Made by a program: the position numbers and the translations under genes. The notes beneath the pieces were generated by a model that ran no database searches, was not told the origin of the DNA, and saw only the letters and a program-made list of their open reading frames with translations. Below are positions 16,675 to 25,278 of a stretch of DNA of 64,000 nt, piece after piece. Every line of letters begins with the position of its first letter. Position 1 is the first letter of the stretch. The stretch is from Streptomyces sp. YS415. Its GTDB lineage: Bacteria > Actinomycetota > Actinomycetes > Streptomycetales > Streptomycetaceae. The DNA lies in assembly GCF_023544665.1 (NCBI RefSeq), contig NZ_JAMJFL010000005.1, forward strand, positions 62,001-126,000, in the 5' to 3' direction.

Positions 16675-17466
16675 ATGCGCGCAGGCAGAACCGGCTCCGC
16701 GACCGCGCTCGCGGGAGCGCTCGCCCTCGTGGCGTTCACCGCCCCGGCCGCGGAGGCGGCGGACACCGGCATCTCGGTGTCGAACCTGGTCATCAACAAC
16801 GGCAAGCCCATCGTGGTGGGCACCACCGCGGAGGTGACCCCCGACTTCACCTTCCGCGTCACGAGGCCCGCGGCGTACGAGTACAACGAGATAGAAGCGT
16901 CCCCTTTCCTGTACCACGGCGTCACCGCCGCCCAGGGAGCCCAGGACGGCGGCATCTACTCGGGCAGCGAGACCTACTACGAGGACGGGTACGTCGAGGG
17001 CGAGCTCTACATCGACCCGCCGTACCGGCTGGACTCCAACAACGACGCCACCACCTGGAAGATCGCCGTCTCCGCCCGTACCTGGGGCTCCGACGGCCAG
17101 CCCGACGCCGAGGAGTACTTGACCGGCTTCGGCACCGTCCAGGTCAAGCGGATGGCGCGGGCCACGGTCAACGCCTCCCCGGAGCCGGTCGCCAAGGGCA
17201 AGGCGCTCACCGTCACGGGCAAGCTGACCCGCGCGGACTGGGTCAAGCACGCCTACGTCGGCTACGGCGGCAAGTCGGCCAAGCTCCAGTTCCGCAAGGC
17301 GGGAACGAGCACCTACAACACGGTCAAGATCGTGCAGGCGGGCTCCACCGGCTCCCTGAAGACCACGGTCACGGCCGCCGCCGACGGTTACTGGCGCTGG
17401 ACGTTCAGCGAGACGTCCACGACGGGCGGGGCGACCGCCGCGGGTGACTACGTCGACGTCACCTGA
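16675..17466 (+). CDS. Secreted protein with Ig-like/calcium-binding-type repeats, unknown function
   Basis: A 263-residue exported protein. Residues 1-31 are a signal peptide (Arg-rich start, hydrophobic LAGALALVAFTAPAA, probable AEA-AD cleavage). The mature part is rich in Thr, Tyr, Asp and Gly with beta-strand character. Two regions look like Ig-type modules: residues 35-155, and 160-262, where the pattern A.V.ASPEPVAKGKALTVTGKLTRADW is typical of bacterial Ig-like or SLH-adjacent repeats. No catalytic motif is seen. ATG 16675 follows GAAGAGG. The downstream end meets the convergent AraC gene. Confidence 0.7.
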   Translation: MRAGRTGSATALAGALALVAFTAPAAEAADTGISVSNLVINNGKPIVVGTTAEVTPDFTFRVTRPAAYEYNEIEASPFLYHGVTAAQGAQDGGIYSGSETYYEDGYVEGELYIDPPYRLDSNNDATTWKIAVSARTWGSDGQPDAEEYLTGFGTVQVKRMARATVNASPEPVAKGKALTVTGKLTRADWVKHAYVGYGGKSAKLQFRKAGTSTYNTVKIVQAGSTGSLKTTVTAAADGYWRWTFSETSTTGGATAAGDYVDVT

Positions 17467-18282
17467 GCCGTGCCCCCCCGGCCGGTGCCCGGCGCCCGTC
17501 CCGGTGTATCGCCCCGGGGTCGTGCCGACCAGCTTGCGGAAGTGCCGGGTGAGGTGGGCCTGGTCGTAGAAGCCGGTCGTTGTCGCGACCTCGCCGATCG
17601 GGCGGCCGTCCAGGAGCAGCCGGCGGGCGCGGTCGACGCGGCGGGAGTTCAGGTACTGGTGCGGGGCGATGCCGTACGCGGTGCTGAACGCCCGTACCAG
17701 ATGGGCGGGATGGGCCTGGAGCAGTCCCGCCGCCTCCTGGAGCGAGAGCCCTTCGACGACCCGTTCGTCGAGGAGTTCGCGCAGATGGCGGGCGAGGGCG
17801 GGGCCGGAGCGGGCTCCGCTCTCCGGGCGCGCCCGCAGGTGCGTGCGCAGCCGCTCCCCGACGAGCGTCAGCCGGCTCTCCGCCTCCAGCTCGTCGCCGG
17901 GGCGGGCGAGGGCGGTGTGCAACTGGCCGACCCGGTGCCGCAGCAGCGGGTCGCGCAGCTCGGGGGTGTCCACGGCGGCCCCGATGAGGTCGCCGGCGAG
18001 CCGGGAGGTGTCGAGGTAGAGGACGCGCTTGCGGAAGCCGTGCGGGGTCGCCGGGGCGCCGTTGTGCGGGACGTCCGGCGGCAGCAGCGTCACCGTGCCG
18101 CGCGGGGTGCCGTGCTCGTGCCGGTCGAGGTCGTACCGTACGGCGCCGTCGTCGACGATGAGGAGCGTCCACGCCTCATGGACGTGCATCGGGTAGGCGT
18201 ACTCGGTGAAGTGCGCGTGGAAGACCTCGACGACACCCGGGACCCGGGGACGCCAGGCGGTCACGTCACGCTGAGCGGCCAT
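17459..18282 (-). CDS. AraC family regulator, probable frameshift at its 3' end
   Basis: The N-terminal cupin sensor (residues 15-90, with MHVHEAWTLLIVDDG) and the C-terminal double HTH (about 165-262: LSLQEAAGLLQAHPAHLVRAFSTAYG, then GEVATTTGFYDQAHLTRHFRKLVG) make this a full AraC protein starting at ATG 18282. The family ends with the block ending TTPGRYTG, reached at about 17500. The frame then shows no stop until 16399, running antisense through the secreted-protein gene. A seven-C run (17473-17479) lies exactly there, and a one-base shift would give a stop at 17459. I give 17459 as the expected end and treat the C-run as an assembly error or true frameshift. It is divergent from the DUF2000 gene. 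Confidence 0.7.
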
Positions 18283-18331
18283 GCAAAGAACGTACAAGAC
18301 GAGGCCGTACGGCGATCGGCAGTCTCGGTCC

Positions 18332-18775
18332 ATGAACGCGACGAACCCGCTCACCGCCGAACCGATCCGCTTCGACACGAAGATCGCCGTGCTGCTGCGC
18401 GAGGACCTGGAGCCCTGGCAGCGGCTGAACGTGACCGCCTTCCTGGTCAGCGGCCTGGGCACGCAGGTCCCCGAGGTGATCGGGGAGCCGTACGAGGACG
18501 CCGACGGCGTGGCCTACCTGCCGATGTTCCGGCAGCCGGTGCTGGTCTTCCAGGGCTCCAAGGAGACGCTGACGGCGGCTCACGCGCGCGTGCTGTCGCG
18601 TGCCCTGCCGCGCGCCCTGTTCACGTCCGACCTGTTCGCCACCGGCAACGACCGGGACAACCGGGCCGCCGTACGGGCGGTGCCGACGCGGGACCTGGAT
18701 CTGGTCGGGCTGGCCGTGCACGGGCCGCGCAACGCGGTGGACAAGGTGCTGAAGGGGGCCCGGATGCACCCCTGA
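18332..18775 (+). CDS. DUF2000 family protein (peptidyl-tRNA hydrolase-like fold)
   Basis: A 147-residue protein recognisable by FDTKIAVLLREDLEPWQRLNVTAFL near the start and by YLPMFRQPVLVFQGSKETL in the middle. DUF2000 proteins have a fold related to peptidyl-tRNA hydrolase 2, but no demonstrated activity. It is divergent from the AraC regulator with 49 bp between starts; this AraC/DUF2000 pairing is common in actinobacteria and suggests that the regulator controls it. ATG 18332 is the start in keeping with the conserved N-terminus. Confidence 0.82.
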   Translation: MNATNPLTAEPIRFDTKIAVLLREDLEPWQRLNVTAFLVSGLGTQVPEVIGEPYEDADGVAYLPMFRQPVLVFQGSKETLTAAHARVLSRALPRALFTSDLFATGNDRDNRAAVRAVPTRDLDLVGLAVHGPRNAVDKVLKGARMHP

Positions 18776-18791
18776 GGGGCACGGCCGGGCG

Positions 18792-20048
18792 TCAGGCGGC
18801 GGCGGTCTCGGGGCGGGCCGGGGCCGGCGCCCCGGCGACGGTCTCCTGGACCGGAAGGCGGCGCATGAGCACGCCGTACCCGAGCCCCGCGACGGTCCCG
18901 ATCACCGCGCACAGCCCCCACAGCCACTCCGCGCCGTACCGGTCGATGACGACCCCGGACATCAGCGGCGCGACGAGCGAGGCGACGGCCCACGACATGG
19001 TGTACATGCCCTGGTAGCGGCCCCGGCCGTGGGTGGGGGAGAGCCGGACGACCAGGCTGGTCTGGGTCGGGGCGTTGACGATCTCCGCGAGGGTCCAGAC
19101 GCAGACGGTGAGGGCGAACAGACCGACGGATCCGGCGAAGGCGGTCAGCCCGAAGCCGTACCCGGCGAGCACCGAGGAGATCACCAGCAGCCGCCTCGGA
19201 TCGCGGTGCTCGATGAACCGGGTGACCGGGATCTGCAGGACGACGATCAGGACACCGTTGACGGCGATGGCCATGCCGTAGTCGGCCGGGGTGAAGCCGG
19301 CGTCGCCCATGGCGACGGGCAGTCCGATGGCGCCCTGCTGGAAGACGAGGGCGATCAGGAAGGACAGGCCCACGACCCCCATGAACCGCCCGTCCCGCAG
19401 CACGGTCCCCAGTCCTACGGCGGACTCCTGCGCCTTCACCGCCTCCGTGCGCTCGGGCCGGGACTCGGGCAGCTTCAGGAAGACGACGATCGCGCAGGCC
19501 AGGGTCATGGCGCCCTCGACGAGGAACCCGGCCCGGTAGCTGTACTCGGCGATGAACCCGGCGGCCATGGAGGAGACGGCGAAGCCGAGGTTGATGGCCC
19601 AGTAGTTGAGCGAGAACGCGCGCACCCGGTCCTCGGGCCGGACGATGTCGGCCATCATCGCCTGCACGGCGGGCCGGGAGGCGTTGGAGGCCATGCCGAC
19701 GAGGAAGGCGACGCCCGCGATCGCGGCAGGGTGGTGCACGAACCCCAGCGCGGCCACGGAGACGGCGGTGGCGGTCTGCGAGATCAGCAGCGTGGGCCGC
19801 CGCCCGAGCCGGTCGGTCATCACTCCGCCGGCGAGGGAGGAGATGACACCGCCGAGGCCGTGCAGGGCGACGACGAGACCGGCGTAGGAGGCGGAGTAGC
19901 CGCGGTCCAGGGTCAGATAGAGCGCCATGAAGGTGGCGACGAAGCCGCCGAGCCGGTTGACGAGGGTGCTCGTCCACAGCCACCAGAACTCCCGCGGCAG
20001 CCCGGAGACGGTCTCCCGGGCAGCACGTCTCAGGGCGGCGACAGACAT
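18792..20048 (-). CDS. MFS multidrug-type transporter
   Basis: A 418-residue integral membrane protein with about 12 hydrophobic segments. The loop between TM2 and TM3 carries GGVMTDRLGRRPTLL, the MFS motif A. NRLGGFVATFMALYL lies in TM1, and the N-terminal helix around REFWWLWTSTLVNR is typical of the DHA1-like exporters. It probably exports a drug or metabolite with proton exchange, but the substrate is unknown. ATG 20048 follows a GGGGGAT site. It ends 17 bp from the DUF2000 stop (convergent) and lies beside gpmA with divergent starts 151 bp apart. Confidence 0.85.
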   Translation of the reverse strand: MSVAALRRAARETVSGLPREFWWLWTSTLVNRLGGFVATFMALYLTLDRGYSASYAGLVVALHGLGGVISSLAGGVMTDRLGRRPTLLISQTATAVSVAALGFVHHPAAIAGVAFLVGMASNASRPAVQAMMADIVRPEDRVRAFSLNYWAINLGFAVSSMAAGFIAEYSYRAGFLVEGAMTLACAIVVFLKLPESRPERTEAVKAQESAVGLGTVLRDGRFMGVVGLSFLIALVFQQGAIGLPVAMGDAGFTPADYGMAIAVNGVLIVVLQIPVTRFIEHRDPRRLLVISSVLAGYGFGLTAFAGSVGLFALTVCVWTLAEIVNAPTQTSLVVRLSPTHGRGRYQGMYTMSWAVASLVAPLMSGVVIDRYGAEWLWGLCAVIGTVAGLGYGVLMRRLPVQETVAGAPAPARPETAAA

Positions 20049-20199
20049 GAGGATCCCCCGGGTATGTAAGTGGCGTGGGCGGCGATCACACGTTACGAAG
20101 CGCCGGGGGCCGGGGGCCACTCAATTAACAGATCCCGTCAACCGTCCGCCTTCTGGTCGGGGGCGCAAGTGATCAGAAGGTTCGATTACGCTCCTTCTC

Positions 20200-20961
20200 A
20201 TGGCCGACGCACCGTACAAGCTGATCCTCCTCCGCCACGGCGAGAGCGAGTGGAACGCGAAGAACCTGTTCACCGGCTGGGTGGACGTCAACCTCAACGA
20301 GAAGGGCGAGAAGGAGGCAGTCCGCGGTGGCGAACTCCTGAAGGACGCCGACCTCCTGCCCGACGTGGTCCACACGTCCCTCCAGAAGCGGGCGATCCGT
20401 ACGGCGCAGCTGGCCCTCGAGGCCGCCGACCGCCACTGGATCCCGGTCCACCGCTCCTGGCGCCTGAACGAGCGCCACTACGGCGCCCTCCAGGGCAAGG
20501 ACAAGGCCCAGACGCTGGCCGAGTTCGGCGAGGAGCAGTTCATGCTCTGGCGCCGCTCCTACGACACCCCGCCGCCGCCGCTCGACGTCGACGCCGAGTA
20601 CTCCCAGTACTCCGACGCGCGCTACGCGACCCTCCCGCCGGAGCTGCGCCCGCGCACGGAGTGCCTGAAGGACGTCGTCGTCCGCATGCTCCCGTACTGG
20701 TTCGACGCGATCGTCCCCGACCTGCTGACCGGCCGCACGGTCCTGGTCGCGGCCCACGGCAACTCGCTCCGCGCCCTGGTCAAGCACCTGGACGGCATCT
20801 CCGACGCGGACATCGCCGGCCTCAACATCCCCACCGGCATCCCCCTGTCCTACAACCTCGACGCCGACTTCAAGCCCCTGAACCCGGGCGGCACCTACCT
20901 CGACCCCGAGGCGGCGGCAGCGGCGATCGAGGCCGTGAAGAACCAGGGCAAGAAGAAGTAG
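20200..20961 (+). CDS. gpmA: 2,3-bisphosphoglycerate-dependent phosphoglycerate mutase
   Basis: Interconverts 3- and 2-phosphoglycerate in glycolysis. The 253-residue length is standard for the dPGM family. The phosphohistidine motif [10 protein letters not shown] is at residues 9-18, [14 protein letters not shown] follows, RHYGALQG is in the middle, and the second catalytic His is in [13 protein letters not shown] near residue 185. The start is ATG 20200. A strong terminator follows directly, so it is probably monocistronic. Confidence 0.96.
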   Translation: MADAPYKLILLRHGESEWNAKNLFTGWVDVNLNEKGEKEAVRGGELLKDADLLPDVVHTSLQKRAIRTAQLALEAADRHWIPVHRSWRLNERHYGALQGKDKAQTLAEFGEEQFMLWRRSYDTPPPPLDVDAEYSQYSDARYATLPPELRPRTECLKDVVVRMLPYWFDAIVPDLLTGRTVLVAAHGNSLRALVKHLDGISDADIAGLNIPTGIPLSYNLDADFKPLNPGGTYLDPEAAAAAIEAVKNQGKKK

Positions 20962-20973
20962 CCTGCTCGAATC

Positions 20974-21015
20974 AAGCCTCCTACCAGCGGGTTCGCCCCT
21001 GGTAGGGGGCTTTTT
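20974..21015 (+). terminator. Rho-independent terminator of gpmA
   Basis: Inverted arms AAGCCTCCTACCAG (20974-20987) and CTGGTAGGGGGCTT (20999-21012) with a loop of about 11 bases are followed by a run of T. It starts 12 bp after the gpmA stop. The reverse strand gives a weaker but usable signal for the convergent DUF4242 gene. Confidence 0.88.
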
Positions 21016-21021
21016 CGCGGG

Positions 21022-21270
21022 CTAGACGGCCAGCGGCACGGCGTGGATCTCGTCCGCCTTGTGTCCCGCGCGTTCGTGGATGCGCTGCACCGCCTCCGCC
21101 GAGGGCGCCTCGGAGAGGCAGTAGACGGTGCCCGACTCCGGGTCCGCCCAGGCCCGCTCGAAGTGGACCCCCTCGTCCTTCTCGATGGCGAGGTCCGCCT
21201 TGTGGGCCTCGTTCAGCTGGTCCGACGTGATGCCCTGCATCCCGTGGTGTACGTCCATGAAGCGGGCCAT
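21022..21270 (-). CDS. DUF4242 / SCO4226-like nickel-binding protein
   Basis: An 82-residue protein beginning ARFMDVHHGMQGITSDQL. It is very close to Streptomyces coelicolor SCO4226, a ferredoxin-fold dimer that binds nickel and responds to it. His and Asp residues in the MDVHHG segment and the Glu in KDEGVHFERAW are plausible ligands. DPESGTVYCLSEAPSAEAV is the other conserved block. It has a strong GGAGG site before ATG 21270. The next minus-strand gene upstream encodes a tiny Cys-rich protein, so the two may share a metal theme, although a terminator separates them. Confidence 0.82.
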   Translation of the reverse strand: MARFMDVHHGMQGITSDQLNEAHKADLAIEKDEGVHFERAWADPESGTVYCLSEAPSAEAVQRIHERAGHKADEIHAVPLAV

Positions 21271-21329
21271 GGCACGCCTCCTTCCGGTCCTCCCTCCATG
21301 CTGCGCCTCCTCCGGCCCGCGAGCACGAC

Positions 21330-21361
21330 GAAGGGCCCCGGCAGCCGCGCCGGGGCCCTTC
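21330..21361 (-). terminator. Terminator after the Cys-rich small gene
   Basis: Perfect 13-bp arms (21330-21342 and 21349-21361; core GGGCCCCGGC) surround a 6-base loop, with further outer pairing. It lies 22 bp downstream of the small gene at 21383-21547, in the right orientation. Confidence 0.75.
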
Positions 21362-21382
21362 ACCGTCGTAAGGAAAAAGCAC

Positions 21383-21547
21383 TCAACCGCACTGGCACGG
21401 GTTGCCGGACTGGCAGCCGCACTGGCAGCCCGAGCCGCAGCCGCACGCGCCGATGAGCATCAGGTTCTTGATCTCGGCGGGCTGCTCGGTCGGGCGTTCC
21501 TGCGTGGGGTCGGGTGTGGTGCCGGGCGTGCCGGGGGAGTCGGCCAT
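21383..21547 (-). CDS. 54-residue cysteine-rich protein (metallothionein-like tail)
   Basis: A small protein with a disordered Pro/Thr/Glu N-terminal half, a short hydrophobic hinge (IKNLMLIGA) and a C-terminal 20 residues with seven cysteines in CGCGSGCQCGCQSGNPCQCG. The start codon at 21547 has an excellent GAGGAGGG ribosome site, and a strong terminator follows, so it is a real gene. The Cys-X-Cys pattern resembles metallothioneins or zinc/copper buffers, but it is too short to assign to a family. Its neighbour is the nickel-binding-type DUF4242 gene. Confidence 0.7.
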   Translation of the reverse strand: MADSPGTPGTTPDPTQERPTEQPAEIKNLMLIGACGCGSGCQCGCQSGNPCQCG

Positions 21548-21649
21548 GGTCCCTCCTCGTCGAGGCTGGTGCCTGCTCCCCATTGCATGCCCGCCCCACT
21601 GGGCGCATCAACGGCGCACGGGGGCTCTCGCGCACGCCCCCGAGCGGTG

Positions 21650-22339
21650 TCAGACCCCTTCCACGCCCTTCACGGCGGCGATGTCCTGCTGGAGATTGTC
21701 CGCGTGCTCACCCGTCACCAGGAACACCACCCGCTTGGCGACCGCCACCGCGTGGTCGGCGAACCGCTCGTAGTAGCGGCCGAGCAGGGTGACGTCCACG
21801 GCCGTCTCGATGCCGTGCTTCCACCGCTCGTCCATCAGGTGCTGGAAGAGCGTGCGGTGCAGCAGGTCCATCGCGTCGTCGTCGGTCTCCATCTGGAGCG
21901 CCAGGTCGACGTCCTTGGTCACGATGACCTCGGCGGCCTTGGCCATCAGGCGCTGCGCGAGCTGGCCCATCTCCAGGATCGTGGCGTGCAGATCGTGCGG
22001 AATGGCCCGCTCCGGGTAACGCAGCCGGGTCAGCTTGGCCACGTGCTGGGCCAGGTCGCCGGAGCGCTCCAGGTCGGCGGACATCCGCAGCGAGGTGACC
22101 ACGATCCGCAGGTCGGTCGCCACCGGCTGCTGACGGGCGAGCAGGGCTATCGCCCGCGCCTCCAGGTCGTGCTGGAGGTCGTCGACCTTCTGGTCGGCCT
22201 CGATCACGCTCTCGGCCAGCTTGAGGTCGGAGTCGAGGATCGACGTCGTGGCGCGTCCGATCGCCGACCCGACCAGGCGGGCCATCTCCACCAGGCTGTC
22301 GCTGATCGAGTCAAGTTCCTCGTGGTACGCGTCCCGCAT
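21650..22339 (-). CDS. phoU: Phosphate-signalling protein PhoU
   Basis: A 229-residue all-helical protein with two PhoU repeats. Metal-binding E/D-rich stretches appear as ADQKVDDLQHDLE in the first repeat and METDDDAMDLLHRTLF in the second. PhoU links the Pst transporter to the PhoR kinase and dampens the phosphate-starvation response. It is divergent from phoR with 232 bp between, which contain a PHO-box-like array. ATG 22339 is preceded by GAGAGGG. Upstream in-frame starts are rejected because they enter the regulatory region. Confidence 0.94.
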   Translation of the reverse strand: MRDAYHEELDSISDSLVEMARLVGSAIGRATTSILDSDLKLAESVIEADQKVDDLQHDLEARAIALLARQQPVATDLRIVVTSLRMSADLERSGDLAQHVAKLTRLRYPERAIPHDLHATILEMGQLAQRLMAKAAEVIVTKDVDLALQMETDDDAMDLLHRTLFQHLMDERWKHGIETAVDVTLLGRYYERFADHAVAVAKRVVFLVTGEHADNLQQDIAAVKGVEGV

Positions 22340-22465
22340 GAGGGTTCCCTCTCGTACGTGTTTCTTGGGGTTCCGGGGGCCGGGGCCAGTGTGCACGTCC
22401 TGCTGAACCGGCGCTATCCACCCCACGTTCTCACCGTCCGACCTGCACGCGTCCGTTTCTGCCAC

Positions 22466-22498
22466 CCCAAATGAACCATTGCTGGCACCAAGGTGAAC
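22466..22498 (-). promoter_or_regulatory. PHO box (three 11-bp direct-repeat units)
   Basis: Read on the minus strand, three consecutive 11-mers occur: GTTCACCTTGG, TGCCAGCAATG and GTTCATTTGGG. The first and third match the Streptomyces PhoP direct-repeat unit (GTTCACC-type), and the middle one is degenerate. The array is in the divergent phoU/phoRP region, where PhoP is known to autoregulate in S. coelicolor. Confidence 0.7.
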
Positions 22499-22571
22499 TC
22501 TGGGCGACGAGTGTTCGAGCTCGCACTCGGATGGCTGTGGCCAGGACCGAACCCGTGCCTAACCTGGATGC

Positions 22572-23849
22572 ATGGACGTGAACGCGGCGGTCGCCGCAGC
22601 GGCAGCGATCGCCGGGGTACTCACCGGCGTCATCGCCATGCTGGCGTTCCGCTGGAGCGAACGCGACCAGGCGCGCCCCACCAGAACCTCCCTGCACACC
22701 GATCCGGTACTGCCCCCGGGCGTCGACACGGTCCTGTCCGTGCTCCGCTCCTCGGCGGTCGTACTGGACGAGGCCGACGCCGTCGTCAAGGCCAGCTCCG
22801 CCGCGTACGCCCTCGGGCTGGTGCGCGGCGGGCGGCTCTCCGTGGAACCGATGCTCCAGATGGCCCGGGACACCCGGCGCGACGGCGAGATACGCCAGGT
22901 CGAGCTGGACCTGCCCCGGCGCGGTACCGGACGCGGCGAGGCCCTCGCGGTCTCCGCCCGGGTGGCGCCGCTCGGCTCCCGCCTGGTGCTGCTGCTCGTC
23001 GAGGACCTCACCGAGGCCCGGCGGATAGAGGCGGTACGGCGCGACTTCGTCGCCAATGTCAGCCACGAGCTCAAGACCCCCGTGGGCGCCCTCTCCCTGC
23101 TCTCCGAGGCTGTCATGGACGCCTCGGAGGACCCGGAGGCCGTGGAGCGCTTCGCGGGGCGCATGCAGATCGAGGCGACCCGGCTCACCAACCTCGTCCA
23201 GGAGCTGATCGACCTCTCCCGGGTGCAGAACGACGACCCCCTGGAGGACGCCGAGCCTGTTCGAGTGGACGAACTGGTGGCCGAGGCCATCGACCGCTGC
23301 CGGCACGCCGCCGGCACGAAGCAGATCACGATGGCGGCCGGCGGCACCGCCGACCTGAGCATCTTCGGCCACCGCGGCCAGCTCGCCGCGGCCCTCGGCA
23401 ACCTCGTCGAGAACGCCGTCAACTACTCGCCCGCCCGGACCCGAGTCGGGATCGCCGCCCGCCGGCTGACCGCACCGGGCGGCGACCACATCGAGATCGC
23501 CGTGACCGATCAGGGCATCGGCATCTCCGACAAGGACAAGGAGCGCATCTTCGAGCGCTTCTACCGCGTCGACCCGGCCCGTTCCCGTGCCACCGGTGGC
23601 ACGGGGCTCGGGCTGGCGATCGTCAAGCACGTGGCCGCCTCGCACGGCGGGGAGGTCACGGTGTGGAGTTCCGAGGGACAGGGCTCCACGTTCACCCTGA
23701 GACTGCCGGAGGCGGGCGCGGCCCGCGACCGAGCTCAGCAGCATCCCGCCCTCGACGACGAGGCCGGGCGCCCCGCCGATCCGTCCCACGACACACCCCC
23801 CGAGTCAGCCGCGTACCAGACGCTTTCCGCCCCGGAGGTCCATCCGTGA
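22572..23849 (+). CDS. phoR: Phosphate sensor histidine kinase PhoR (SenX3-like)
   Basis: A 425-residue membrane kinase. Residues 3-25 are a single hydrophobic helix (VAAAAAIAGVLTGVIAMLAF), and a PAS-like region runs to about 150. The HisKA domain has the phospho-acceptor in FVANVSHELKTPVGALSLL. The ATP-binding domain shows NLVENAVNYSP (N box), DQGIGI (G1) and GTGLGLAIVKH (G2). The last 50 residues are disordered. It phosphorylates PhoP under phosphate limitation. The stop overlaps the phoP start by 4 bp (GTGA). Confidence 0.94.
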   Translation: MDVNAAVAAAAAIAGVLTGVIAMLAFRWSERDQARPTRTSLHTDPVLPPGVDTVLSVLRSSAVVLDEADAVVKASSAAYALGLVRGGRLSVEPMLQMARDTRRDGEIRQVELDLPRRGTGRGEALAVSARVAPLGSRLVLLLVEDLTEARRIEAVRRDFVANVSHELKTPVGALSLLSEAVMDASEDPEAVERFAGRMQIEATRLTNLVQELIDLSRVQNDDPLEDAEPVRVDELVAEAIDRCRHAAGTKQITMAAGGTADLSIFGHRGQLAAALGNLVENAVNYSPARTRVGIAARRLTAPGGDHIEIAVTDQGIGISDKDKERIFERFYRVDPARSRATGGTGLGLAIVKHVAASHGGEVTVWSSEGQGSTFTLRLPEAGAARDRAQQHPALDDEAGRPADPSHDTPPESAAYQTLSAPEVHP

Positions 23850-24526
23850 CCCGAGTGCTCGTCGTCGAGGACGAGGAATCCTTCTCAGACGCCCTGTCGT
23901 ACATGCTCCGCAAGGAGGGTTTCGAGGTCGCCGTCGCGTCCACCGGGCCCGACGGTCTCGACGAGTTCGAGCGCAACGGCGCCGACCTCGTCCTGCTCGA
24001 TCTGATGCTGCCCGGCCTGCCGGGCACCGAGGTCTGCCGCCAGCTGCGCGGCCGGTCCAACGTCCCCGTCATCATGGTGACCGCCAAGGACAGCGAGATC
24101 GACAAGGTCGTCGGGCTGGAAATAGGAGCCGATGACTATGTCACCAAGCCGTTCTCGTCCCGCGAGCTGGTCGCCCGCATCCGGGCCGTCCTGCGCCGCC
24201 GCGGGGAGCCCGAGGAGGTCACCCCGGCCGCCCTGGAGGCGGGTCCGGTCCGCATGGACGTCGACCGCCACGTGGTCACGGTCTCCGGCTCGAAGGTCGA
24301 CCTGCCGCTCAAGGAGTTCGACCTTCTGGAGATGCTCCTGCGCAACGCGGGCCGCGTCCTGACCCGTATGCAGCTCATCGACCGGGTCTGGGGCGCCGAC
24401 TACGTCGGCGACACCAAGACCCTCGACGTCCACGTCAAGCGCCTGCGCGCCAAGATCGAACCGGACCCGGGCGCACCGCGCTACCTGGTGACGGTGCGGG
24501 GGCTGGGCTACAAGTTCGAGCCGTAG
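23846..24526 (+). CDS. phoP: Phosphate response regulator PhoP
   Basis: A 226-residue OmpR-family regulator. The receiver domain has the acidic pair in VVEDEESF, the phospho-acceptor Asp in LVLLDLMLPG and the Lys in DYVTKPFS. The winged helix (about 130-226) ends with LDVHVKRLRAKIEPD and the TVRGLGYKF motif. GTG 23846 overlaps the phoR stop, so the two genes are translationally coupled. PhoP controls phosphate uptake and represses much secondary metabolism in Streptomyces. A large bidirectional terminator follows. Confidence 0.95.
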   Translation: MTRVLVVEDEESFSDALSYMLRKEGFEVAVASTGPDGLDEFERNGADLVLLDLMLPGLPGTEVCRQLRGRSNVPVIMVTAKDSEIDKVVGLEIGADDYVTKPFSSRELVARIRAVLRRRGEPEEVTPAALEAGPVRMDVDRHVVTVSGSKVDLPLKEFDLLEMLLRNAGRVLTRMQLIDRVWGADYVGDTKTLDVHVKRLRAKIEPDPGAPRYLVTVRGLGYKFEP

Positions 24527-24540
24527 GCCGGCTGACCGCG

Positions 24541-24591
24541 GTACGACGAAGGGCGGGACCCCTCAGGGGGCCCCGCCCTTCCGCGTCGTAC
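24541..24591. terminator. Bidirectional terminator between phoP and the lipoprotein gene
   Basis: Outer arms GTACGAC/GTCGTAC and inner arms GAAGGGCGGG/CCCGCCCTTC form a long stem. It lies 14 bp after phoP and 6 bp before the stop of the convergent lipoprotein gene, serving both. Confidence 0.82.
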
Positions 24592-24597
24592 GGCCGC

Positions 24598-25278
24598 TCA
24601 GTGGCCGGCCGCGTGGGACTCCGTCGCCGAGGCCGAGGCGGCGTCGGTCGGGGTGCCGGTCGCGCCCTCGGCCGGCTCCCCGGTGGCCTCACCCGTGGCC
24701 TCGCCGGACGCCTCGCCCGTCGGCTCCGTGGTCGGGGACGCGGTGTCCTCGCCCGGCGCGGACGGGACCTCGGTCGGACCCCAGCCGGTGAAGTAGCTCT
24801 CGGCCGGGACGACGAAGGCGCGCAGGTTCACGTCGCCGGTCTCGCTGAAGGTGAAGGTCATCGGCTGGGCATTGCCGTCCTTGACGTTCTCCGGCGTGCC
24901 GGAGAGCACGGCGGAGGCGTTGCCCGAGCCACCGAGGGTCAGCGAGCCGCCGGCCGGGATGGACAGGCTCTTGCCCTTGGCGGGCTTCAGCTCGAGGGGC
25001 TCGTCCGTCCCCTCGATGGTGACCGACTCCAGGGTCTGGGCGCTGGTGCCGTTGTTGAAGAGGGTCGCGGCGACCACGGCCGGGTCGCTCGCCTCCGGGT
25101 CCGGCTGCGTGATGATCACGGCGTTCTGGACCGCGATGTCCCCGACCGTGGTGGCGGCGTTGTCGGGCTTGACTTCCAGGGTCTGTGCGTTGTTGCCGGC
25201 TCCGCACGCGGCGAGCGGAAGGATCGAGAACGTGATGGCGGCGGCGGCGATGACGCCGCGTCGAAGGCTGCTGCTCAC
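24598..25278 (-). CDS. Lipoprotein with PCu(A)C/DUF461-like domain
   Basis: A 226-residue exported lipoprotein. The signal peptide ends in the lipobox LAAC-G near residue 25. The mature domain (about 35-165) is beta-strand rich, with VQNAVIITQP, AATLFNNGTSAQTL and SLSIPAGGSLTLGG. This spacing resembles the copper-chaperone PCu(A)C (DUF461) fold, but the usual His/Met copper ligands are not evident. The tail is a Glu/Gly/Thr/Ala-rich repeat (GEASGEATGEATGEP). The start is GTG 25278 with AAGGAG upstream; an ATG at 25317 is less likely. It is conserved between phoP and carD. Confidence 0.72.
   Translation of the reverse strand: MSSSLRRGVIAAAAITFSILPLAACGAGNNAQTLEVKPDNAATTVGDIAVQNAVIITQPDPEASDPAVVAATLFNNGTSAQTLESVTIEGTDEPLELKPAKGKSLSIPAGGSLTLGGSGNASAVLSGTPENVKDGNAQPMTFTFSETGDVNLRAFVVPAESYFTGWGPTEVPSAPGEDTASPTTEPTGEASGEATGEATGEPAEGATGTPTDAASASATESHAAGH

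Noticed and set aside
16399..17458. Extension of the AraC frame across the secreted-protein gene
   Set aside because: The AraC fold ends near 17500, and the continuation is antisense with no recognisable sequence.
22493..23845. A long plus-strand frame preceding phoP
   Set aside because: It is a shadow of phoR in another frame; PhoP starts at GTG 23846.
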